From Rhodoferax sp. (GTDB taxonomy: Bacteria; Pseudomonadota; Gammaproteobacteria; Burkholderiales; Burkholderiaceae_C): 64,000 nt of DNA. The notes under the pieces were generated by a model, which saw only the letters and a list, made by a program, of their open reading frames with translations, was not told where the DNA came from and did not search any database. Both the position numbers and the translations under genes were made by a program. Every line of letters starts with the position of its first letter. Position 1 is the first letter of the stretch. Positions 20,257-29,338 of the stretch are shown in pieces. The stretch is from positions 682,001-746,000 of the forward strand of contig JAGRPL010000004.1 in the NCBI GenBank assembly GCA_019449595.1. Reading direction: 5' to 3'.

Positions 20257-22407
20257 TCAGGCGTCCCGCTTGTGCAGCTGGTACGGCGGCAAGCCGCCCA
20301 GCATGCGCCGCCCGTAGGCCTGCTGTGTCAGGCGCTTGTCGTAGCAGATCACCTGCGCCTGGTCGTCCTCGGTGCGGATGGCTCGCCCGGTCCACTGCAG
20401 CAGCTTGATGCCGGTGGCCGGAATCACCAGCTCGTTGAACGGGTCGCGCCCCACGCTGCGCAGCCACTCGGCACGCGCCTCGTCCACCGGGTCCGAGGGC
20501 GGGGCAAACGGGAGCTTGGCAATGAACACGGTTTCGCACAGCGAGCCCGGTAGATCCAGTCCCTCGCCAAACGACTGCAGGCCAAACAGCACCGAAGGCA
20601 TGCCCGACTCCACCCGCGCCGCATGCGCCGCCAGCAGGCGTGCGCGCGACTGCGTACCCTGCACCAGCACCATGTCGCTCAGGTAACCCGGCACGGCTTC
20701 GGTGGCGGCGCGCATTTGCGCGCGGGAGGTGAACAGCACCAGCGCGCCGCGCCGCACCTGCTCCAGGTCGGCCATCAGCAGGCGCACCATTTCGGCGGTG
20801 TAGGCGTCGGCCTGCTTGGGGTCGGTGCGGGTGTGCACCACCGTGAGCGTGCCCTGTGCGGCGTAGTCGAACGGGCTGGCCACTTCCAGCGCCTGCACGG
20901 CGGGGTTGTTGGACAGGCCCGCTTCGCGCAAAAAATAATCAAAACTGCCGCAACTGGTGAGCGAGGCCGAGGTGACCACGGCCCCGCGCACCTGGCTCCA
21001 CAGGAACTGGCGCAGCAGATCGCCCGGCACGATGGGGCAGGCATGCGCCGTCAGGGTCAGGTAGCCGTGTTCGCTTTGGGCCTGCAGCCACTTGGCCAGC
21101 GGCTGCGCACCGTGTTCCAGCAGCAGGCTGGCGGTGGACACCACGCTGCCCAGCCGCGGTGCCAGACTGCCCAGCTGGGCGTACAGCTGCGAGCACAGTA
21201 CGGCCTGGCTGGGGTCTTCCTTGGCCACGGCCTTCACGTCCACGCCCAGCGCTTCCAGTACCTTGGACAGGCCTGCGGCCTGGGCGTGGATCTGCGTGAC
21301 CGGCTCCACCAGCGCGGCCGGCAGCACACCACCGGCAAAGCGCAGGGTGCCGTCCTGGCCTTCACCGCGGGCATTGCGACCGGTGTGGGCCCACACCAGG
21401 TCCATCGCCATGCGCGCCAGCGTGGTCAGGGCACCCTTGAGCTGGCTGGTCACCGTCTGCACGTCCTCGCCGGCGTGCAGGTTGAGCTTGCTGCTGACTT
21501 CCTGCACGGTCTTGGGCAGTTTATCGAGCCAGCGTAGGTTGGAGAGGTCCATGGTGCTGGAAAACTGGTCCAGTGCCACGGCCGGCAGGTGGTGGCCTTC
21601 GTCAAAGATCACCAGGCAGTTGTCCAGGTCGGGCAGCGTCTTGGTGCCCAGGCTGGCCAGCACCAGGTCGTGGTTGGCCACAATGACGTTGGCCTCGGCC
21701 AGCCGCGTGCGGGCCCCGTAGTAGCTGCACTCCTTGAAGCGCGGGCAGTGGCGCACCGTGCAGGTGTGGCGCTCGGCCGCCACCACGGACCAGTTGCGCG
21801 GGTCGGGCGTCTCGGCCAGGGTGTCGCGGTCGCCGTCCCAGCTGCCGGTGGCCAGGGTGGCGGCCATGGTCTCATAGAGCTGGGTGCGGCGCTCCTCAAG
21901 GGCCTCCTCCGACAGCGGCGAGCCATAGCGGGTGGCGGTGGCCGCAGCGGGGGCGTCGTCGTCCGCGTCAAACAGCTCCTCGCTGCCCGCGCCCGAGCCG
22001 ACCAGTCGCTCCAGTTTGAGCTTGCACACGTAGCGCCCGCGCCCCTTGGCCAAGGCAAATGCAAAGGGCTTGTCCATCGTGCGCGCCAGCGCCGGCAGGT
22101 CCTTGGTCATGAGCTGCTCTTGCAGCGCCACAGTGGCTGTGGAAATCACCACCCGCGTCTTGCGCTCCAGCGCCAGCGCAATGGCGGTGGAGGCATAGGC
22201 CGCACTCTTGCCCACGCCGGTGCCGGCCTGGATGACGGCAATGGCCTTGGTGGGGGCGGGGTGCTCGCCCAGGTCGGCGCGGGCCAGCGTGGCGGTCACA
22301 CAGGCGGCCATGGCGTGCTGGCCGGGGCGGGGACGAAAGCCGGGGGTGGCACCCACGACTTTCTCAAAAGCGGCCAGTGCCAGATCGGCCAGAGACTCAG
22401 AACTCAA
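20257..22407 (-). CDS. DinG-type ATP-dependent DNA helicase (XPD-like, Fe-S)
   Basis: 5'-3' DNA helicase of superfamily 2, acting on R-loops, forks and G-quadruplexes in this family. The 716 residues include Walker A QAGTGVGKSAAY (near residue 66), motif II FDEGHHLP, and C-terminal motifs FGLQSFGEGLDLPG and QWTGRAIRTEDD. Four cysteines that could hold the 4Fe-4S cluster are visible: YVCKLKLERL and HTCTVRHCPRFKECSYY. The start is a TTG at 22407, because a stop codon lies two codons upstream; no ribosome site is apparent. It is divergent from the transglutaminase-like gene. Confidence 0.9.
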   Translation of the reverse strand: MSSESLADLALAAFEKVVGATPGFRPRPGQHAMAACVTATLARADLGEHPAPTKAIAVIQAGTGVGKSAAYASTAIALALERKTRVVISTATVALQEQLMTKDLPALARTMDKPFAFALAKGRGRYVCKLKLERLVGSGAGSEELFDADDDAPAAATATRYGSPLSEEALEERRTQLYETMAATLATGSWDGDRDTLAETPDPRNWSVVAAERHTCTVRHCPRFKECSYYGARTRLAEANVIVANHDLVLASLGTKTLPDLDNCLVIFDEGHHLPAVALDQFSSTMDLSNLRWLDKLPKTVQEVSSKLNLHAGEDVQTVTSQLKGALTTLARMAMDLVWAHTGRNARGEGQDGTLRFAGGVLPAALVEPVTQIHAQAAGLSKVLEALGVDVKAVAKEDPSQAVLCSQLYAQLGSLAPRLGSVVSTASLLLEHGAQPLAKWLQAQSEHGYLTLTAHACPIVPGDLLRQFLWSQVRGAVVTSASLTSCGSFDYFLREAGLSNNPAVQALEVASPFDYAAQGTLTVVHTRTDPKQADAYTAEMVRLLMADLEQVRRGALVLFTSRAQMRAATEAVPGYLSDMVLVQGTQSRARLLAAHAARVESGMPSVLFGLQSFGEGLDLPGSLCETVFIAKLPFAPPSDPVDEARAEWLRSVGRDPFNELVIPATGIKLLQWTGRAIRTEDDQAQVICYDKRLTQQAYGRRMLGGLPPYQLHKRDA

Positions 22408-22548
22408 ACAATGTCATCCAGATGGGTGCGCGGGAAGGCGCGATAGAAGGGAAAGGCGTGCGGGGAGCCTGAATATACCGGGTGCGGCGATAATCGGTGC
22501 GCGGTGTCCGGCTGGTCCGGGTGCTGCCAGTGCCAATTTCGGGGTATT

Positions 22549-22577
22549 TTGACCTACGCCGATTGCGCCCGTTTATC
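22549..22577 (+). promoter_or_regulatory. Sigma-70-type promoter of the transglutaminase-like gene
   Basis: TTGACC (22549-22554) and TTTATC (22572-22577) are separated by exactly 17 bases. A GGAG ribosome site follows near 22586, before the ATG at 22599. Confidence 0.55.
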
Positions 22578-22598
22578 CCCCAATCCGGAGTTCTCTGA

Positions 22599-23750
22599 AT
22601 GACCACCGTTCCTCCTGGCGTGCCAACGCCTGCGCGTACCGACGCGCGTCGCATTTTCCTGAAGAATTCGGCCCTGGCCCTTGCAGCAACTGCGTTGCCT
22701 GCTATCAATTTTGCACAAACGACCGCTGCCGCGCCGCGCCAGTTCAGCCCTCGGCCCGGCGCCTGGCGCACGTTTGAAGTCACCACCCGTGTCGATATTG
22801 CCAAGCCGCAGGGCGTGACCCGGGTCTGGCTGCCCATCCCCAGCGTCAACAGCGACTGGCAGCAATCTATGGACAGCAGCTTCTCCAGCAACGGCTCGAC
22901 CATGGTGACCAGCGACGGCCACTCGGGTGCGCGCATGCTCTATGCCGAGTTCGCGGCCGACGAGGCCAAGCCCTTTGTGGAACTCACCAGCCGCATCCAG
23001 ACCCAGAACCGGGGTGTGGACTGGGCCCGGAGTACCGCCCCCCGGGAAGATGCGGCCAGCTTGCGGTACTGGACCCGGGCCACCAGCCTGCTGCCCATCG
23101 ACGGCATCGTGCGCAGCACGGCGCAAGAGGCCATTCGGGGGGCCCGCACCGACGTGGAGAAGGCGCAGAAGCTGTTCGACTGGATCGTGGCCAACACCTA
23201 CCGCGAGCCCAAGGTGCGCGGTTGCGGCGAGGGCGACATCAAGACCATGCTGGAAACCGGCAACCTGGGCGGCAAGTGCGCCGACCTGAACGCCCTGTTC
23301 GTGGGCCTGTGCCGCGCGGTGGGTCTGCCGGCCCGCGACGTGTATGGCCTGCGCCTGGCACCCAGCGCCTTTGGCTACCGCGAACTGGGTGGCAACCCGG
23401 CCAGCCTCAAGGGTGCGCAGCATTGCCGTGCCGAGGTCTACCTGGCCGGCCATGGCTGGGTGGGCATGGACCCGGCCGATGTGGCCAAGGTGATGCGCAT
23501 GGAAACACCCACCTGGATCAAGACGCCCAAGGACCCCCTGGTGGCGCCGGTCAACGCGGCTCTGTTTGGCAGCTGGGAAGGCAACTGGATGGCCTACAAC
23601 ACCGCCCACGATGTCACGCTGCCGCATGCCCAGGGTCCCCGGCTGGGTTTTTTCATGTACCCCACGGCCGAGACAGCCGCCGGGCGCCTGGACTCCTACG
23701 CACCGGACGATTTCAAGTACCAGATCACGGCCAGGGAAATCAAGGCCTGA
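22599..23750 (+). CDS. Tat-exported transglutaminase-like protein
   Basis: Predicted periplasmic protease-like or structural enzyme of 383 residues. The N-terminus carries a twin-arginine signal (DARRIFLKNSALALAATALP). The transglutaminase core follows: Cys in GGKCADLNALFVGLCRAVGLPAR (near residue 227), His in QHCRAEVYLAGHGWVGMDPADV, with the Asp just after. No known substrate can be assigned. Part of the signal region (PAINFAQ) is encoded by TGCTATCAATTTTG, which resembles the left half of the window's interspersed repeat. The gene is monocistronic, with its own promoter and a following hairpin. Confidence 0.85.
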   Translation: MTTVPPGVPTPARTDARRIFLKNSALALAATALPAINFAQTTAAAPRQFSPRPGAWRTFEVTTRVDIAKPQGVTRVWLPIPSVNSDWQQSMDSSFSSNGSTMVTSDGHSGARMLYAEFAADEAKPFVELTSRIQTQNRGVDWARSTAPREDAASLRYWTRATSLLPIDGIVRSTAQEAIRGARTDVEKAQKLFDWIVANTYREPKVRGCGEGDIKTMLETGNLGGKCADLNALFVGLCRAVGLPARDVYGLRLAPSAFGYRELGGNPASLKGAQHCRAEVYLAGHGWVGMDPADVAKVMRMETPTWIKTPKDPLVAPVNAALFGSWEGNWMAYNTAHDVTLPHAQGPRLGFFMYPTAETAAGRLDSYAPDDFKYQITAREIKA

Positions 23751-23754
23751 GCAG

Positions 23755-23784
23755 CCTGCACACCACCCGGTGGGTGGGTGCAGG
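23755..23784 (+). terminator. GC-rich hairpin after the transglutaminase-like gene
   Basis: CCTGCAC and GTGCAGG form a perfect 7-bp outer stem, with an inner CCACCC/GGGTGG-type pairing. There is no T run, so it may be a weak terminator or an mRNA 3' end protector. Confidence 0.45.
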
Positions 23785-23863
23785 GGCAGGGGGGTGTTTG
23801 CCGCACTGGGCAGGAGCGGCGTGATGCGGTAGGCTGGTGGCATAACAACCAGGAGACAAGCCT

Positions 23864-25543
23864 ATGGCAGCACCCAAGCTGATGCTGGATTACGTTTTTG
23901 ACCACGAAGCATCGCAACCTGAAACGGTTTACCTGACCCAGCCCACCGGTGGCGGGCAGGTCGTGGATTACACCTGGGGCCAGGTGGTTGACCAGGCCCG
24001 CCGCATGGCGGCGCACCTGCGGGCGCAGGGGTTTGAGCCGGGTGCGCGTATCGCCATCCTGTCCAAGAACTGCGCCCACTTCATCATGGCCGAGCTGGCA
24101 ATCTGGATGGCCGGCGGCACGACGGTGGCCATTTTCCCCACGGAGACGGCCGACACCATCCGCTTCGTGCTGGAGCACAGCGGTGCGCGCTTGCTGTTTG
24201 TGGGCAAGCTCGATACCTGGGAGCACCAGAAGCCGGGCATTGCGGCGGACCTGCCCTGCATTGCCCTGCCGCTGGCGCCCCAGACCAGCTACGAGACCTG
24301 GGACGCCATCACGGCACGCACCGCGCCACTGGCCGGGCGCATCCAGCGGGCGGGGAGCGACATTGCCATCCTCATGTACACCTCGGGCTCCACCGGCCAG
24401 CCCAAAGGCGTGATGCACAGCTTCGAGCGCATCACCCGCGTCAGCGAACTCATGCAGCGCGACATCCAGTCACGCATTGGCGAGAAGGCGGAAATCCGGG
24501 TGCTGTCCTACCTGCCGCTGGCCCACGTCTTCGAGCGGGCCTGGGTGGAATGTCTCTCGCTGCTGGACGGTCACACCCATGTCTACTTTGCCGAAGCGCT
24601 GGACACCTTCCTGCAGGACCTGAACCGGGCCCGGCCCACCACGTTCATCTCGGTGCCGCGCTTGTGGCTCAAGTTCCAGCAGGGCGTTTTTTCCAAGATG
24701 CCGCCCCAGAAGCTGGACCGCCTGCTGGGCATCCCCCTGCTGGGCCGCCTGGTCGGGCGCAAGGTGCTCAAGGGGCTGGGGCTGGACCAGGTCTTGCTGG
24801 CGGGCAGCGGTTCGGCGCCCATTCCGCCAGCGCTGATCGTGTGGTACCGCCGCCTGGGGCTGAACCTGATCGAAGGCTACGGCATGACCGAGGACTTCGC
24901 CTATTCGCACAACTCCACCCCCACCATCAATGCGCCGGGCTGCGTCGGGGTGCCGCTGGAGGGGGTGCAGGTGCGCATCAGCGACGAGGGGGAGATCCTG
25001 ATCAAGTCCCCGGGGCAGATGGTGGGCTACTACAAGCGCCCCGACCTCGATGGCGAGGTCTTCACCGCAGACGGTTACTTCCGCACCGGTGACCGCGGCG
25101 AGCGGCGCGCCGACGGGTTGCTGAAGATCACCGGGCGCGTGAAGGAGCTGTTCAAGACCTCCAAGGGCAAATACGTGTCGCCAGCGCCGATCGAGAACCG
25201 CATCAACGCCCACCCGATGGTGGAGACCAGCCTGGTGTCGGGCGTGGGGCAACCGTCGGCCTACGCCATGGTCGTGCTGGCCGAAGACCTGCGTCCCCGC
25301 CAGGGAGATGCCGCGTTCCGCGCGGAAGTGCAGGCGCAGCTGGGCCAGTTGCTGGTCGATGTGAACAACGAACTGGCCGACTACGAGAAGCTGCAGCTGA
25401 TCGTGATCGCCAGCGAGCCCTGGACCATCGAAAATGGCTGTCTGACGCCCACCATGAAGATCCGGCGCAGCCGCATTGAAAGCGAAGTGACTGCCCGGGT
25501 GGAGGGTTGGTACGCCGAGCGTGCCAAGGTGCAGTGGGCTTGA
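23864..25543 (+). CDS. AMP-binding acyl-CoA synthetase (long-chain fatty acid CoA ligase-like)
   Basis: Adenylates a carboxylic acid and transfers it to CoA. The 559 residues carry all ANL-superfamily motifs: the P-loop YTSGSTGQPKGVMHSF (near residue 170), GYGMTEDFAYSHNS (A5, near 338), TGDRGERRADGLLKITGR (A7/A8) and the C-terminal catalytic Lys region LTPTMKIRRSRIE. The preceding CAGGAG is a good ribosome site. The substrate is not fixed; the family includes fatty-acid ligases such as FadD15. It is followed by tandem hairpins and then a diguanylate cyclase. Confidence 0.88.
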   Translation: MAAPKLMLDYVFDHEASQPETVYLTQPTGGGQVVDYTWGQVVDQARRMAAHLRAQGFEPGARIAILSKNCAHFIMAELAIWMAGGTTVAIFPTETADTIRFVLEHSGARLLFVGKLDTWEHQKPGIAADLPCIALPLAPQTSYETWDAITARTAPLAGRIQRAGSDIAILMYTSGSTGQPKGVMHSFERITRVSELMQRDIQSRIGEKAEIRVLSYLPLAHVFERAWVECLSLLDGHTHVYFAEALDTFLQDLNRARPTTFISVPRLWLKFQQGVFSKMPPQKLDRLLGIPLLGRLVGRKVLKGLGLDQVLLAGSGSAPIPPALIVWYRRLGLNLIEGYGMTEDFAYSHNSTPTINAPGCVGVPLEGVQVRISDEGEILIKSPGQMVGYYKRPDLDGEVFTADGYFRTGDRGERRADGLLKITGRVKELFKTSKGKYVSPAPIENRINAHPMVETSLVSGVGQPSAYAMVVLAEDLRPRQGDAAFRAEVQAQLGQLLVDVNNELADYEKLQLIVIASEPWTIENGCLTPTMKIRRSRIESEVTARVEGWYAERAKVQWA

Positions 25544-25559
25544 AGGTCCAGTGGGTCTG

Positions 25560-25610
25560 AGGCGCCGCTGGCGCCTGGTCGCTAGACCGCACGGGGCATA
25601 GCCGCTATGC
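25560..25610 (+). terminator. Two tandem perfect hairpins between ligase and cyclase genes
   Basis: AGGCGCC-GCT-GGCGCCT (25560-25576) and GCATAG-CCG-CTATGC (25596-25610) are perfect stems 19 bases apart. Neither has a T run. They probably end the ligase transcript or shield its 3' end, and may overlap the cyclase promoter. Confidence 0.45.
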
Positions 25611-25633
25611 TGTGCGCTTATCCGTAAGCGCCG

Positions 25634-26800
25634 ATGCAAGCCCATACCCCCACCATGTTCCTGATGCTGCTGATGGCCAGCGCGACGCTGACCATCGCCG
25701 CTGCGGTGGCCGTGCGCTTCAAGGAGCGCAACGGCATGCTGTTCTGGGCACTGGCCATGGTGGCGCAGACGGCCAGCTACATGCTGCTGAGCCTGCGGGG
25801 CCATTTGAGCGACGGCATCACGGTCTATGGCGCCAACCTGCTGTTGTCCGTTTCCATTGCCCTGTTCGTGGAGGGCCTGTTCGAGTTCCAGCAGCGTCGG
25901 CCGCCCCGCTGGCTGGTCTGGTCCCCGGTGCTGGTGCTGGCGGTGTTTTTCGCTTTCCTGGTGGATCGGGTCGCTGAGCGCATCCTGCTGAGTGCGGCCA
26001 TCGCCATCGTGCAGTGCGCGCAGGTGCTGTCCGTGCTGTGGGAACGGCGCCGCGAGCTGGCCGGGCGAGGCAAGTACACGCTGGCCTTTGGCTGGGTGAT
26101 GCTGATGGGCATGTATGGCTACCGCGGCATTGCGACGGCGCAGCACATGGGCGAGGTGAGCTTTCTGGTCGTGGCCAACCCGCGCATCCAGGCCATTACC
26201 TACTTGCTGGTGAGCATGTGCCTCATTGTGATCAGCCTGGGGCTGGTCATCATGCTCAAGGAACAGGCAGATGCACGCAACCGCGACATGGCCATGCGTG
26301 ACGAGCTCACGGGCCTGACCAACCGGCGTTTCCTGCTCGAGTCACTGCACCAGAACCTGGCACTGGCCCAGCGTGCCGAGCAGCCGTTGACGGTGCTGAT
26401 GATCGACATCGACCATTTCAAGCGGGTCAACGACACGTTCGGGCACTTGTCGGGCGATCTGGTGCTGAAAAAGCTCGCCAGCACGCTGATTTCGCGCGTG
26501 CGCGACCAGGACATCATCGGCCGTCTGGGGGGGGAGGAGTTCCTGGTCATCCTGCCCGACACGGCTACCGAAGGCGCCTGCCAGCTGGCCGAGGACTTGC
26601 GGGCCTGCATCGAGGCCACCCCGTTCTTCGGCGAGGACGGAACGCTGATTCCGGTCACCATCAGCATCGGCTTGTACGAGCGCAAGCAGCGAACCCGCCA
26701 GCGCAGCGACGACATGATTGGCGGGGCCGACCAGGCCCTGTACCGGGCCAAGGAAAATGGCCGCAACCGCGTGGAAGTGTTTCCCGGCGGCGCGACCTGA
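25634..26800 (+). CDS. Membrane-bound diguanylate cyclase (GGDEF)
   Basis: Makes the second messenger c-di-GMP. The 388 residues have about six to seven N-terminal membrane segments (residues 5-215) that form an uncharacterised sensor, and a C-terminal GGDEF domain. The active site is RLGGEEF, an accepted active variant, and MRDELTGLTNRRFLLES marks the domain start. The product-inhibition I-site RxxD is present as RDQD five residues before GGEEF. The GGEEF codons contain a run of eight G. It is monocistronic. Given the pilus genes 23 kb away, a role in surface attachment is possible but unproven. Confidence 0.93.
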   Translation: MQAHTPTMFLMLLMASATLTIAAAVAVRFKERNGMLFWALAMVAQTASYMLLSLRGHLSDGITVYGANLLLSVSIALFVEGLFEFQQRRPPRWLVWSPVLVLAVFFAFLVDRVAERILLSAAIAIVQCAQVLSVLWERRRELAGRGKYTLAFGWVMLMGMYGYRGIATAQHMGEVSFLVVANPRIQAITYLLVSMCLIVISLGLVIMLKEQADARNRDMAMRDELTGLTNRRFLLESLHQNLALAQRAEQPLTVLMIDIDHFKRVNDTFGHLSGDLVLKKLASTLISRVRDQDIIGRLGGEEFLVILPDTATEGACQLAEDLRACIEATPFFGEDGTLIPVTISIGLYERKQRTRQRSDDMIGGADQALYRAKENGRNRVEVFPGGAT

Positions 26801-26827
26801 CGTTGCGGCCAGCTTCCGGCAGGTATT

Positions 26828-26846
26828 TCCGGCTTTTTTTGCCGGA
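26828..26846. terminator. Hairpin with seven-T loop after the cyclase gene
   Basis: TCCGGC-TTTTTTT-GCCGGA is a perfect 6-bp stem 28 bases after the cyclase stop codon. The T run is in the loop rather than after the stem, so termination is uncertain. Confidence 0.35.
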
Positions 26847-26930
26847 TCTTGATAGAAGCGTTACACGGCGTTCACGTGGCGCGGCTACATTGGCAGTAGT
26901 CCCGCTGCACGGGACGGGAATGGACGAACC

Positions 26931-28262
26931 ATGAAAAACATCAAGAAGAGTTTCTGGGGCCTGCTGGTGGTGCTGACACTGCTTTGGCTGTGGGTTGACA
27001 GGCTGGCTGGAGGGGGCTGGAGCGTTTTTGCACTGCGTCCGCTGTTTCTGCAGTACAGCGGCGTGCTGGGCATGGGGGTGATGAGCGTGGCCATGATCCT
27101 GGCGGCGCGCCCCACCATGTTCGAACCCTATCTGGGCGGCTTGGACAAGATGTACCGCCTGCACAAGTGGCTGGGCATTTCCGGTCTGGTGATTGTCGTC
27201 ACGCACTGGCTGTGGGTTGAAGTGCCGAAATGGATGGTGGGCTGGGGGTGGCTGGAGCGGCCGGCGCGTCGGGGGCCGCCGGGCGGACAGATCGAGGGCA
27301 TCGAGGGGTTCCTGCGTGGCCTGCGCCACCCTGCCGAAGGCTTGGGGGAATGGGCTTTCTACGCCGCTGTGGCCCTGATCGTGCTGGCGCTGGTGAAGCG
27401 GTTTCCGTACCGCTATTTTTTCAAGATCCACCACCTGCTGACGCTGGCCTACCTGGTGCTGGTGTTCCATTCGGTGGTGCTCCTGCAGTTCAACTACTGG
27501 GGCAGCCCGCTGGGCGTGGTCATGGGCCTGCTCATGCTGGGAGGTACGGTGGCGGCGGTGGTCGTGGTCGTGCGCAAGGTGTCCATTGGCCGCCAGACCG
27601 TGGGCGAGGTCGAGGGCGTCATCCGCCATGCCGATCTGCAGGTGCTGGAGGTGGACATCCAGATCCGGGGGCGCTGGGCGGGCCACGAGGCCGGGCAGTT
27701 TGCCTTTGTGACCTTCCATGCCGAAGAAGGGGCGCACCCGTTCACGATTTCCTCGGCCTGGAAGGGGGACGGCCACATTGCCTTCATCATCAAGGAGCTG
27801 GGCGACTACACCCGCACCCTGCCGACCAGCCTGAAGAAGGGCGAGGTGGTGAAGCTGGAGGGCCCGTACGGGCGCTTCAACTTCAGCGGCAGCAAGCCGC
27901 GCCAGATCTGGGTGGGGGCGGGCATCGGCATCACACCGTTCATCGCCCGCATGAAAACCCTGGCGCGTACGCCCGACGGCAAGACCGTGGACCTGTTCCA
28001 CCCCACGGCCGTGTATGACGAAAACGCCATAGGCAAGCTGCAACGAGATGCTCAGGCCGCGAACGTGAATTTTCATGTGCTGTGGGACGCACGCGACGGC
28101 CGGCTCACCGCCCAGCGCCTGTGCGAGGCCGTGCCAGACTGGAGGAACGCCGACATCTGGTTCTGTGGCCCGGCCGCCTTCGGGCAGGCCCTGCGGCGCG
28201 ACCTGGTGGCCATGGGGCTCAACGCCGATGACTTCCACCAGGAACTGTTCGAGATGCGCTGA
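26931..28262 (+). CDS. Ferric-reductase-like transmembrane flavocytochrome
   Basis: Predicted membrane oxidoreductase moving electrons from NAD(P)H through FAD and heme across the membrane. The 443 residues have about five to six membrane segments, with paired heme-ligand His in YRLHKWLGISGLVIVVTHWLW and FKIHHLLTLAYLVLVFHSVV. An FAD-binding 8 domain follows (HPFTISSAWKGDGH near residue 270), then an NAD-binding 6 domain (VGAGIGITPFIARMKT, then WFCGPAAFGQALRRDL). This is the NOX/FRE fold. The electron acceptor (ferric iron, oxygen or other) is unknown. It is convergent with the pseudouridine synthase gene. Confidence 0.88.
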   Translation: MKNIKKSFWGLLVVLTLLWLWVDRLAGGGWSVFALRPLFLQYSGVLGMGVMSVAMILAARPTMFEPYLGGLDKMYRLHKWLGISGLVIVVTHWLWVEVPKWMVGWGWLERPARRGPPGGQIEGIEGFLRGLRHPAEGLGEWAFYAAVALIVLALVKRFPYRYFFKIHHLLTLAYLVLVFHSVVLLQFNYWGSPLGVVMGLLMLGGTVAAVVVVVRKVSIGRQTVGEVEGVIRHADLQVLEVDIQIRGRWAGHEAGQFAFVTFHAEEGAHPFTISSAWKGDGHIAFIIKELGDYTRTLPTSLKKGEVVKLEGPYGRFNFSGSKPRQIWVGAGIGITPFIARMKTLARTPDGKTVDLFHPTAVYDENAIGKLQRDAQAANVNFHVLWDARDGRLTAQRLCEAVPDWRNADIWFCGPAAFGQALRRDLVAMGLNADDFHQELFEMR

Positions 28263-28271
28263 GCGCCGGGC

Positions 28272-29198
28272 TCAGCCGGTCTGGGCGATGGAGGACAGCG
28301 GGCGCAGCGTGCGCCGGCTCTCAAATTGCCGCGGCTCGCCGCTGAGCGGGTCCGTGAAGGCGATGGAGCGTGCCAGCAGCTGCAGCGGGTTGTTGTAGTC
28401 GGCGCTGCCTTCGGGCGTCAGCACCGGGTAAATGCCGTCGCCGACCAGCGGCAGGCCCAGTGCGGCCATGTGCACGCGCAACTGGTGACGGTGCCCGGTG
28501 ACCGGTTTCAGGGCGTAGCGCGCCAGCGTGCCGTGCACCTCCAGCGGCGTGATGTGGGTGAGGGCGTTGGGCGGGCCATCCACCTCGGTCTGCTGCATGA
28601 AGTGTGCGGCCGGGGCGATGCGGGACTCCCGACGCACGGGCCAGGGCAGATCGGGGTTCCACGGCGCAATGGCCTCGTAGGTCTTGTCCACGGTGCGCTG
28701 GCGAAACAGGCTCTGGTAGGCGCCGCGGGTGGCGGTCTGTGTGGAGAACAGCACCAGCCCCGCGGTGTCGCGGTCGATGCGGTGGATGGGTGACAGGTCG
28801 ACCAGACCCAGCGCGCGCTTGAGCCGCACCAGCACGGTTTCCTGCAAATACTTGCCTGATGGCAGCACGGGCAGGAAGTGCGGCTTGTCCACCACCAGCA
28901 GGTGCGCGTCCTGCCACAGCACGGTGGCTTCAAAGGGAATGGGGGGTTCGGCCTGCACGGTGCGAAAGTAGTACAGGCGTTGCCCGGCGCGGTAGGGTGC
29001 GTCGGGGGGCACCAGTGCGCCCTGGTCGTCTAGCACGTCGCCGCCTTGCAGGCGCTGCAACCAGGCGTCAGCCCGGACACCGGGAAAGCGCTGCACCAGA
29101 AAGTCCAGCACCCGGGGCCACGGCCCGGGGGGCAACACCACGCAACTGGCGCCCACGCCGTTGCGGTTGGGGGGCGGATTAGGCCGGTACAGGGCCAT
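28272..29198 (-). CDS. RluA-family pseudouridine synthase
   Basis: Converts uridine to pseudouridine in rRNA or tRNA. The 308 residues include the catalytic motif HRIDRDTAGLVLFS, whose second Asp is the nucleophile (near residue 143), and the family start VVDKPHFLPVLPSGKYLQET. The N-terminal 90 residues (VLDFLVQRFPGVRADAWLQRLQGGDV) look like a reduced S4-type region. The C-terminus has the usual H(R)HQLRVHMAALGLPLVGD. The target base cannot be told. A 102-bp hairpin element lies just upstream. Confidence 0.9.
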   Translation of the reverse strand: MALYRPNPPPNRNGVGASCVVLPPGPWPRVLDFLVQRFPGVRADAWLQRLQGGDVLDDQGALVPPDAPYRAGQRLYYFRTVQAEPPIPFEATVLWQDAHLLVVDKPHFLPVLPSGKYLQETVLVRLKRALGLVDLSPIHRIDRDTAGLVLFSTQTATRGAYQSLFRQRTVDKTYEAIAPWNPDLPWPVRRESRIAPAAHFMQQTEVDGPPNALTHITPLEVHGTLARYALKPVTGHRHQLRVHMAALGLPLVGDGIYPVLTPEGSADYNNPLQLLARSIAFTDPLSGEPRQFESRRTLRPLSSIAQTG

Positions 29199-29211
29199 GG
29201 CCAGCGTGAGG

Positions 29212-29313
29212 GCCCACGGTCTGGGCAGCGCAGGGTTTTGCTCTGTGTCCCCCGAGCGCGTTGCGCTCTCCTCCTTTACCTGCGCAAAGCCCTGTGCCGC
29301 CCAGGCCGTGGAC
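29212..29313. repeat. 102-bp long inverted-repeat (hairpin) element
   Basis: Two 30-base arms (29212-29241 and 29284-29313) are inverted copies identical at 25 of 30 positions. Three of the five differences still allow G-U pairing in RNA. The loop holds a second perfect hairpin, GAGCGC-GTT-GCGCTC (29254-29268). It fills nearly all of the 140-base gap between trmB and the pseudouridine synthase gene. It could be a MITE/REP-like mobile repeat or a strong transcription barrier. No second copy was seen here. Confidence 0.75.
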
Positions 29314-29338
29314 CGTGCCTATCGTGGGGGCCATAGAT

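Noticed and set aside
22695..22712. TGCTATCAATTTTG in the Tat signal of the transglutaminase-like gene as a repeat copy
   Set aside because: Only the left half of the repeat is present; the TAGCTGTCTGCGCAG half is missing, so it was not counted.
25560..25610. Tandem hairpins before the GGDEF gene as a c-di-GMP riboswitch
   Set aside because: The conserved GEMM sequences and tetraloop are absent; these are simple short palindromes.
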